Assembly (NCBI RefSeq): GCF_045679555.1
Contig: NC_092092.1
Span: forward strand, 12,586,690-12,650,689
Source of the DNA: Salvelinus alpinus
Lineage: Eukaryota > Chordata > Actinopteri > Salmoniformes > Salmonidae
DNA: 64,000 bases
Direction of reading: 5' to 3'
The notes beneath the pieces are model-generated. The model saw only the letters and a list, made by a program, of their open reading frames with translations, made no database searches and had not been told where the DNA came from. A program made the position numbers and the translations under genes. This document shows, in pieces, positions 26,301 to 37,541 of this stretch (position 1 is its first letter; every line of letters starts with the position of its first letter).

Positions 26301-29300
26301 GTTGCTACAATATATCCGCATAATTTTCCTACCTCATGATGCCAACTATTTTGTGAAGTGCACCAGTCCCTCCTGCAGCAAAAGACCCAACAACATGATG
26401 CTGCCACCCCTGTGCTTAACGGTTGGGATGGTGTTCTTCGGCTTGCAAGCATCCCCCTTTTTCCTCCAAAGATAACGATGGTCATTATGGCCAAACAGTT
26501 CTATTTTTGTTTCATCAGACCAGAGGACATTTTTTCAAAAAGTACGATCTTTTGTCCCCATGTGCAGTTGCAAACCGTAGTCCGGCTTTTTTATGGTGAC
26601 TTTGGAGCTGTGGTTTCTTCCTTGCTGAGCGGCCTTTCAGGCTATGTCGATATAGGACTTGTTTTACTGTGGATATAGATACTTTTGTACCCGTTTCCTC
26701 CAGCATCTTCACAAGGTCCTTTTCTGTTGTTCTGGGATTGATTAGCACTTTTCGCACCAAAGTACGTTCATCTCTAGGAGACAGGAGCAAGGAACTTAAA
26801 CGTTAGCTTTTTTACATGGCACATATTGCACTTTTACTTTCTTCAACACTGTGGTTTTTGCATTACTTAAACCAAATTGAACATATTTCATTATTTATTT
26901 GAGACTAAATAGATTTTATTTATGTATTATATAAAGTTAAAATAAGTGTTCATTGTTCATTCAGTATTGTTATAAAAATGGTCTGATTAATCGGCATCGG
27001 CTTTTTCTGGTCCTTCAATAATCGGTATCGGCGTTGAAAAATCATAATCGGTTGACCTCTAATACCAGGGAGCTAACTTGTGAAAAAAAAAATGTTTTTA
27101 GAGGTGCAACTGCATCTAGGGTATTACGCAAAGTTAAATTTAGGTCCTCCGTCTGGTGGTTAACCTGATGAGGACAGAGGGCGCTGTTTTCACTTTGGGG
27201 GAAAATCGTACCCAATTTAAACGGCCTCGTACTCAATTCTTGCTCGTACAATATGCATATTATTATTATTATTATTTTTTTTTTATTTTTATTTTTTAAA
27301 TTTTATCCCCTTTTCTCCCCAATTTTCGTGGTATCCAATCGCTAGTAATTACTATCTTGTCTCATCGCTACAACTCCCGTACGGGCTCGGGAGAGACGAA
27401 GGTCGAAAGTCATGCGTCCTCCGAAGCACAACCCAACCTAGCCGCACTGCTTCTTAACACAGCGCGCCTCCAACCCGGAAGCCAGCCGCACCAATGTGTC
27501 GGAGGAAACACCGTGCACCCGCCCCCTCGGTTAGCGCGCACTGCGCCCGGCCCGCCACAGGAGTCGCTGGAGCGCGATGAGACAAGGATATCCCTACCGG
27601 CCAAACCCTCCCTAACCCGGACGACGCTAAGCCAATTGTGCGTCGCCCCACGGACCTCCCGGTCGCGGCCGGCTGCGACAGAGCCTGGGCGCGAACCCAG
27701 ACTCTGGTGGCGCAGCATAGCACTGCGATGCAGTGCTCTAGACCACTGCGCCACCCGGGAGGCCCTGCATATTATTATTACTATTGGATAGAAAACACTC
27801 TCTAGTTTCTAAAACCGTTTGAATTTTGTCTGTGGGTAAAACAGAACTCATTTGGCAGCACACTTTCTGACCAGGAAGTGGAAAGTCTGAAATCGATGCT
27901 GTGTTCAAGGGCCTGCCTATAAATGGGCATGATACGTATGACTATACGTGCACGTCATACACCTTCCCCTAGATGTCAAGAGGAAGTGAGAGAAGAAATG
28001 AGTTGATTATCTCGGTCTGAGGTGGAATAAACCCTCTTGGAACGACGTGTACGCCATTTCCTGTTTTCTGCAAGGCGCGTGGAGGGACCTGTTATTGCCT
28101 ACTGGAAAGCTGTCGTTATAGGCGAATACTATCTCCGGCTTTGATTTTATTTGATACATGTCACAATATCATCGTAAAGTATGTTTTTTCAATATAGTTT
28201 TATTAGATTATTGAAATTTTTTCGGGACGTTAGGCGTGTTGCGTTGTCTGCGTTTGTTCACGAAGGAGAGCTTAGCACCACTTGGCCAGTGTGCTTGCTA
28301 ATTCAAGAGGGAAAAAGAACGTTCTAATACCAAACAAAGACGGTTCTGGACAAAGGACCCCTTGTACAACATTCTGATGGAAGATCAGCAAAAGTAGGAA
28401 CCATTTTGTGATGCTATTACATATATCTGTCGAACTGTGTACTAGTAGCTTTGCGCTCAGGTTTTGGTTATTCCCTTACCATAACTAAGTCTTATGTCGT
28501 AATGAAGATATTTTTAGAATTTTAACACTGCGATTGCATTAAGAACTAATGGATCTATCGTTTCCTATACAACATGTATTTTTTTGTAATGTTTATGAAT
28601 AGCTATTTGGTCAGAATAGGTGAGAGTCTAATAGAAATATCCGCACATTCTGGGAAAAATATGCTACGTTACCACATTGTATAACCACGGATTTCAGCTC
28701 TAAATATGCACATTTTCGAACAAAACATAAGTGTATGTATAACCTGATGTTATAGGACTGTCATCTGAGGAAGGTTTATGAAGGTTAGTGAAATTTAATA
28801 TCTTTTGCTGGTTTATTCGCTAACGTGCCTATTGCTATCGCTAATGTGCCTTGATGAATGAATGCGGTAGTGTGGTAGGCTATTGTAGTAAGCTAATATA
28901 ATGCTATATTGTGTTTTCGCTGTAAAACACTTAAAAAATCTGAAATATTGGCTGGATTCACAAGATGTTTGTCTTTAATTTGCTGTACACCATCGACTTT
29001 TCAGAAAAGTTATGATGAGTATTTAGGTAATTCACGTTGGTCTCTATAATTACTCTGGCTGCTTCAGAGCTATTTTTGACGGTAGCTGTGATGGTAGCTG
29101 CAATGTAAAACTGATTTATACCTCAAATATGCAAATTTTTCGAACAAAACATCGATTTATTGTGTAACATGTTATAGGACTGTCATCTGATGAAGTTGTT
29201 TCTAGGTTAGTTTGGTTGGATCTTGGTTAGTTATGTTGGTTTTGTGCATGCTACCTGTGCTGTGAAAAATGTCTGTCTTTTTTTGTATTTGGTGGTGAGC

Positions 29301-32300
29301 TAACATAAATATACGTGGTGTTTTCGCTGTAAAACATTTAAAAAATCGGACATGTTGGCTGGATTCACAAGATGTGTATCTTTCATTTGCTGTATTGGAC
29401 TTGTTAATGTGTGAAAGTTTAATATTTCTAAAAAATATTTTTTGAATTTCGCGCTCTGCCTTTTCAGTGGAATGTGGGCGGAGTTCCGCTAGCGGAACGC
29501 TGGGGCCAGACAGGTTAACTTTTTTGGGCTGCAATCCCGTTAACGGGATGATATGACAACAGCCAATGAAAGTGCAGGGCGCCAAATTCAAAACAACAGA
29601 AATCTCATAATTAAAATTCCTTAGACATACATGTGTCTTATACCATTTTAAAGGTAATCTTGTTGTTAATCCCACCGTGTCCAATTTCAAATATGCTTTT
29701 CAGCGAAAGCACCACAAACGATTGTTAGGTCACACCAAACCACAATAAGCACAGCCATTTTTCCAGCCAAAGATAGGAGTCACAAAAAGCACAAAGAGAT
29801 AAAATGAATCACTAACCTTTGATGATCTACATCAGATGACACTCATAGGACTTCATGTTACACAATACATGTATGTTTTGTTTGATAAAGTTCATATTTA
29901 TATAAAAAAATCTGAGTTTACATTGGCGCATTACATTCACTAGTTCCAAAAACATCCAGTGATTTTGCATAGCCACATCGATTCAACAGAAATACTCATC
30001 ATAAATGTAGATGATAATGCAAGTTATACACATGGAATTATAGATATACCTCTCCTTAATGCAACCGCTGTGTTGCATTAAGTTTACGGAAAAAGCAAAC
30101 AATGCAATAATCTGAGACGGCTCTCAGAACAATAGTCAAATTAGCCGCCATGTTGGAGTCAACAGAAATTACATGATAAATGTTCTCTTTGATGATCTTC
30201 ATCAGAATGCACTCCCAGGAATCCCAGGTCCACAATAAATGTTTGTGTTGTTCGATAATGTCTGTTATTTATGTCCAAATACCTCCTTTTGTTAGGCGTT
30301 TGGTATACATATCCAAACGCTCGTTCTGGTTGAGCGTTACTTCGGACAAAAAAAGTTATTACAGGTCGAAGAAACATTTCAAACTAAGTACAGAATCAAT
30401 CATTAGGATGTTTTTATCAAACATCTTCAATAAAGTTCCAACCGGAGAATTCCTTTGTGTCTTGTGGAGGAACGGAACGCAAGTGGATATCATGTGGAAT
30501 GCGCATGACCAGAAAATGGCTGACTGCCAGACACCTGTTCATTCTGTTCTTATTCAGTCCCACAACACAGTAGACGCCTCATTCAAATTTCTATAGACGG
30601 TTGACATCTCGTGGAAGCACTAGGAAGTGCAACTTCATTCATATCTCAAAGGGATTTCAACGGGAACTGTGTTGAAAACCTACCAACCTCAGATTTCTCA
30701 CTTCCTGTTTGGATTTCTCCTCAGGTTTTTGCCTGCCATATGAGTTCTGTTATACTCACAGACATCATTCAAGCAGTTTTAGAAACTTCAGAGCGTTTTC
30801 TATCCAATACTACTAATAATATGCATATATTAGTAACTGGGACTGAGGTGCAGGCCGTTTACTCTGGGCACCTTTCATCCAAGCTACTCAATACTGCCCC
30901 TGCAGCCATAAGAAGTTAACTGATTTTTGTATTCCGACGTCCTTGGGTAGATGGAGTCTGGAAGGGCATCTAGGAATCTTTGGGTTGTCTGAGAATTTAT
31001 AGCACGGCTTTTGATCATCTTTGTTTGGGGTCTAAACAGATTATTTGTTGCGATTTCAAACCTAATAACATTTAGATGCACAATATTTATTCCACGTGAG
31101 AACTAGATCCAGGGTATGACTGGCAATGCGTAGGTCCAGAGACATGATGATAGTGTGTGTGATGATGATTAAGAGGATGATAATGTCTCTTTGTAGAACC
31201 CACAACAATCTGTTCCTGCCGGAGAACATGTGTCGTCTGAGTGAGACGTTCTCCAGGGCCTACGAGGTGATCGAGGTGGAGAGGAAGGTGGTTCTAGGTA
31301 AGAGGAACCACACTGATTCACTGGTTCTGCACAGTACTGGTTTAGAAACTCTATACCACAAGGTGTTAACCTGATATAATTTCACCCCTGAGGGATATAC
31401 TACATAGCAGGATCAATGAGTTAGCCAGCTAACTTGCCTGAATGTTCGAATTAAAAATAAATAAATATATATATTAGCTTGAGATGGGCATTGCTAACTC
31501 ATTGATTCTGCTTTTAGTATACACTGATAAACCTCCATGATTATTGTGTGTCTTGACCTGTAGGCCTTACACAGCCAGTCCTGGACATCTATGACTCTCC
31601 AGTGTATAAGACTCATCTAGAGCGCATGCAGGGTTTCTTCTGTACCCTCTATGACAACTGGTGAGTTCCTCACTGTGGATAGTCTTCTGCTTCCTCTCCT
31701 TCTCCACACATGCACACTACTCCTACACAATCTCGCTGTCTCTTGCTTACCAACCCTCTCTCTCTTTCTCAGTTTTGACCAGATGGTTTACAGCTTATGT
31801 CGAAATTGAATTTTCGTATCAGGTTAGGAGAATTAACGTATCGGGTTAGGAAAAGGGTTAGGATTAGCTAAAATGTCCCCAAAAAATCTACTTTTAACGT
31901 CAAATTTGCCATAAGCTGTATGCTCTCTAGACATGACCCCAGAGACGGAAGAGGAAGTGATACATCCCACTTTTTTCTGGTTCAATGGAAGTCAATGAAC
32001 TAAGCTGCTATCGTATTGGTGTCTATGGGAGAGCCACCCCGTTAAGCAGACCGGAACTGATTATTTTTTCAATGGTAATCAACCTAAGTGAACCATCTTC
32101 ATTTATCCACCATCTTCGATAACCCTCCTCTCTCTAGTTACCATATCCTGGGGAATGCAGGCCTATCATTGCATCAAGACTTCTACACCATCGATGGATT
32201 GGCTGAACAGATCGTTGGTTCCGCCTTAATCTCCCTCGACAACGTGCCTGACCACAGACTCCGCCCCATGCTCCATATCCTTCTATCCTATTGGCCCATC

Positions 32301-35300
32301 AGGGCTACCAATCACATAGAAGCTCTTGACTAATTCAATCAACATTTTCTTCAGCCTAAAAAATAATCTGTCATTGTGAACCAAGTATCCCTCTTGCAGG
32401 TTTTTTGGGTGATCAATTACAACCACATTTTCCCCCTATTGAACATAGAGAATGGAGTAAAACAAATGAAATCAAGCACACACTGCGGCATAGTCATGGC
32501 CACTGATATTACATGTCCACTATCTATTCAATCAATCTGTGCTCCTTAATGTGTGTGTGTGTGTGTACGGGTGTTCCTGAAGCAGCTGGTGCTGTCGTGT
32601 CCTCAGGAGTACTACGACAGTCTGCTCTGCCCCCTACTGGGCCCCCTGTTCGCCTACATGCTTCAGGTCAGAGCTAACACTTCTCTCCTTGCTCCTGTGA
32701 AGCAATACACCAAAAAGGAAAGCTTCTTTGCGTATATTAAAAATAAATAAATCAAGTAAAGTACTCGCGTAACATTAAAGGTTAGCTGTGGTACAACTTC
32801 CAAATAAATAAACTGATCTCTGAGTTTGATCAAGAACTCAGAGCATGCTTATTTTGGATTATCAGTCTTTTTGATCACTGCTGTCATAGTCACTAGAAAT
32901 CAGTTACCATTGAGATGATGATAATAATAAGTAATAACAGGACGTATCACATGACATTGTCTCTTTGTTTATTTGTACAGAGACTCAACCTCAGGTGGCA
33001 GATCATCAACCAGCGGAGTACTGTCAGGTAAGATGCGTTAGAGCCCTGCACAGCCATTAATTATAAGCCTGAGTCTTAGCCATTCCCGTGACGTTCAGGC
33101 CTTAACCTACCCAAAATTAAAGGCCCTTCCTGAAATCAGAAAAAACTTCCTTCGTTGGTATCCATTAGCTGCTGGTGTCTGTTTTAATGACTCCAACCTA
33201 AGTGTATGTAAACTTCCGACTTCAACTATACGTACGGTCACTGTGGGGACGACGTCATCGATGAACTTATTGATGAAGTCAATGACTGATGTGGTGTACT
33301 CCTCAATGCCATCGGAGGAATCCCGGAACATATTCCAGTCTGTGCTAGCAAAACAGTCCTGTAGCTTAGCATCTGCTTCATCTGACCACTTTTTTATTGA
33401 GCGAGTCACTGGTGCTTCCTGCTTTAATTTTTGCTTGTAAGCAGGAATCAGGAGAATAGAATTATGGTCAAATTTGCCAAATGGAGGGCGAGGGAGAGCT
33501 TTGTATGCATCTCTGTGTGGAGTAAAGGTGGTCCAGAGTTTTTCTTTCCCCCTCTGGTTCCAAATTTAACATGCTGATAGAAATTTGGTAAAACGGATTT
33601 GTTTCCCTGCGTTAAAGTCCCCAGCTGCTAGGAGCGCCGCCTCTGGGTGAGCGTTTTCTTGTTTGCAAATGGCGGAATACAGCTCATTCAATGCTGTCTT
33701 TGCGCCAGCCTCTGACTGTGTTGGTATGTAAACAGCTACGAAAAATACAGAAACTCTCTTGGTAGATAGTGTGTTCTAGGGCTTATCATTAGACACTCTA
33801 CCTGAGGCGAGAAATAGCGCAAGACTTCCTTAGATATCGTGCACCAGCTGTTATTTACAAAATGACGTAGTCCGCCGCCCCTTGTCTTACCAGACGCCGC
33901 TGTTCTATCCTGCCGGTACATCGTATAACCAGCCAGCTGTATGTTGATAGTGTCGTCGTTCAGCCACGACTCTGTGAAGCATAAGATTTTACAGTTTTTA
34001 ATGTCCCGTTGGTAGTTTAATCTTCCACGTAGCTCGTCGATTTTATTCTCCAAAGATTGCACGTTTGCTAGTAGAATGGAAGGAAGTGGGGGTTTATTCA
34101 ATCGCCTACAAACTCTCAGAAGGCAGCCCGCCCTTTGGCACCTTTTTCTCCGCCTCCTCTTCACGCAAATCGCGGAGATCTGGGCCTGTTCCCAAGAAAG
34201 CAGTATATCCTTCGCGTCGGACTCGTCAGAGTCGTGAAAGGAAAAAAAGGATTCTGCTAGTCCGTGGTGAGTAATCACAGTGCTGATGTCTCGAAGTTAT
34301 TTTTGGTCATAAGAGACGGTACTGCAACATTATGTACAAAATAAGTAAAACAATAAGTTGCAAATAAACAAACAAAAAAACACAATAGGATGGGGACAGG
34401 TAAAACGTCTGCCTTCCTCTCCGGCTCCATCTTACATCTTATATTCATTGTCCACACACATCAACACAGTCCCGAAGAGGACACGACAATGCCTCTCCCC
34501 CCTCAAAAACTTCAACAGCTGCACCGTTGAGAGCATCTTGACTGGCTGCATCACCGCTTGGTATGGCAACTGCTTGTCATCCGACCGCAATGTGCTACAG
34601 AGTGTAGTGCATATGGCTATACCAGGTAGTGTCATAGGGTGGCCCTAAACATTTTCAATGACTCCAGCCACCCAAGTCGTAGACTGTTCTCTCTGCTACC
34701 GCACGGCAAGCGGTACCGATGCATCAAGTCTGGAACCAACAGGACCTGAATAGCTTCTACCCCCAAGCCATAAGACTACTAAATAGTTAGTCCGTGTAGC
34801 TATTGGATAACTATTTAACTAACTGACTCATCACATACACTGCTGTTACTGTTATTATGTATCCCGTTGCCTAGTCACTTTGTCCCTACCTATATGTACA
34901 TATCTACCTCAATTACCTCGTACCCCTGCACACCAACTTAGTACTTGTACCTCGTGTATATAGCCAAGTTATCTTTACTCATTGTGTATTTATTCCTTGT
35001 TATTATTTTTCTATAATTTTTCTTTCTCTGCATTGCTGAGAATAGCCTGTAAGTAAGCATTTCACTTCGTAAACAACACCTGTTGTTTACAAAGCATGTG
35101 ACTAATAAAGTTACATTTGATGTGGTCACTTTGAATGCATGGGTTTTCTATTTCTGTGCTGGTGGCATGTTGACAATCTCCCTCCCTCTCCCTCTGTTTG
35201 TGTAGTATGGAGGATGACGAGGACGAGGCGTGTGAGGAGAACCAAGTGACCCAGGAGATGCTGGAGGAACAGCTGGTTCGTCTGGTCACCAGAGAGGTTC

Positions 35301-37461
35301 TGGACCTGCTCAGTAAGTCCAGACTCTGGGAGAAAGGACAGGTTAATGGGATGTAGGGAGCGACTAAGTAGCACTTTATATGGAGTTTCTATATTGAGCA
35401 TGTTTTTTTGTCCAGAAGAAACAATCTGGTCCCTTGAAACTGTTCATAGGAATTTAGTTCTGCTGCACATCCAGATTTAATAGGTTTGGGGTATGTGGGG
35501 TGGATTAGGGTTGGGGTATGTGGGGTGGATTAGGGTTGGGGTATGTGGGGTGGATTAGGGTTGGGGTATGTGGGGTGGATTAGGGTTGGGGTATGTGGGG
35601 TGGATTAGGGTTGGGGTATGTGGGGTGGATTAGGGTTGGGGTATGTGGGGTGGATTAGGGTTGGGGTATGTGGGGTGGATTAGGGTTGGGGTATGTGGGG
35701 TGGATTAGGGTTGGGGTATGTGGGGTGGATTAGGGTTGGGGTATGTGGGGTGGATTAGGGTTGGGGTATGTGGGGTGGATTAGGGTTGGGGTATGTGGGG
35801 TGGATTAGGGTTGGGGTATGTGGGGTGGATTAGGGTTGGGGTATGTGGGGTGGATTAGGGTTGGGGTATGTGGGGTGGATTAGGGTTGGGGTATGTGGGG
35901 TGGATTAGGGTTGGGGTATGTGGGGTGGATTAGGGTTGGGGTATGTGGGGTGGATTAGGGTTGGGGTATGTGGGGTGGATTAGGGTTGGGGTATGTGGGG
36001 TGGATTAGGGTTGGGGTATGTGGGGTGGATTAGGGTTGGGGTATGTGGGGTGGATTAGGGTTGGGGTATGTGGGGTGGATTAGGGTTGGGGTATGTGGGG
36101 TGGATTAGGGTTGGGGTATGTGGGGTGGATTAGGGTTGGGGTATGTGGGGTGGATTAGGGTTGGGGTATGTGGGGTGGATTAGGGTTGGGGTATGTGGGG
36201 TGGATTAGGGTTGGGGTATGTGGGGTGGATTAGGGTTGGGGTATGTGGGGTGGATTAGGGTTGGGGTATGTGGGGTGGATTAGGGTTGGGGTATGTGGGG
36301 TGGATTAGGGTTGGGGTATGTGGGGTGGATTAGGGTTGGGGTATGTGGGGTGGATTAGGGTTGGGGTATGTGGGGTGGATCAGGGTTGGGGTATGTGGGG
36401 TGGATCAGGGTTGGGGTATGTGGGGTGGATCAGGGTTGGGGTATGTGGGGTGGATCAGGGTTGGGGTATGTGGGGTGGATCAGGGTTGGGGTATGTGGGG
36501 TGGATCAGGGTTGGGGTATGTGGGGTGGATCAGGGTTGGGGTATGTGGGGTGGATCAGGGTTGGGGTATGTGGGGTGGATCAGGGTTGGGGTATGTGGGG
36601 TGGATCAGGGTTGGGGTATGTGGGGTGGATCAGGGTTGGGGTATGTGGGGTGGATCAGGGTTGGGGTATGTGGGGTGGATCAGGGTTGGGGTATGTGGGG
36701 TGGATTAGGGTTGGGGTATGTGGATTAGGGTTGGGGTATGTGGATTAGGGTTGGGGTATGTGGATTAGGGTTGGGGTATGTGGGGTGGATTAGGTTTGGG
36801 GTATGTGGGGTGGATTAGGGTTGGGGTATGTGGGGTGGATTAGGGTTGGGGTATGTGGGGTGGATTAGGGTTGGGGTATGTGGGGTGGATTTCAGTGTGG
36901 CCATATTTCCTAACATTGATCCTTTCCCCTCAGCTCACGCCTGCATACTGAAAAAAGTTCCTGAGCCAGCAGGGAATAAGGAGGATGTGGATGGTAAGTG
37001 TTCCCTGATCCCTACTTGTTCCCTGATCCCTACTTGTTCCCTGATCCCTACTTGTTCCCTGATCCCTACTTGTTCCCTGATCCCTACTTGTTCCCTGATC
37101 CCTACTTGTTCCCTGATCCCTACTTGTTCCCTGATCCCTACTTGTTCCCTGATCCCTACTTGTTCCCTATTCCCTACTTGTTCCCTATTCCCTACTTGTT
37201 CCCTATTCCCTACTTGTTCCCTGATCCCTACTTGTTCCCTATTCCCTACTTGTTCCCTATTCCCTACTTATCTCCATGTTTCCAAGGGAAGAAAAGCATC
37301 ACTCAGGGTCCACCCCCTCATTCGTTCTACCTTTTGTGTCCTATTGTTTGTAGAGGATGAGATGATGTCCACTGAGTCCCAGGCAGTCACAGCCTCTCCA
37401 GCCCAGCCAACAGGCGAGATGACTGAGCTGGGGAAGTGTCTACTCCAACACGAGGTCGGCA

Positions 37462-37541
<80 letters not shown>

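Noticed and set aside
27357-27791. 144-codon GC-rich ORF and its minus-strand partners
   Set aside because: Lies wholly within a SINE bounded by target duplications.
36318-36748. Gly/Trp/Val repeat ORFs of about 130 codons
   Set aside because: Three-frame artefacts of the 25-bp array; no start context or conservation.
35486-36891. Interstitial telomere repeat
   Set aside because: TTAGGG occurs once per 25-bp unit, not in (TTAGGG)n tandem.
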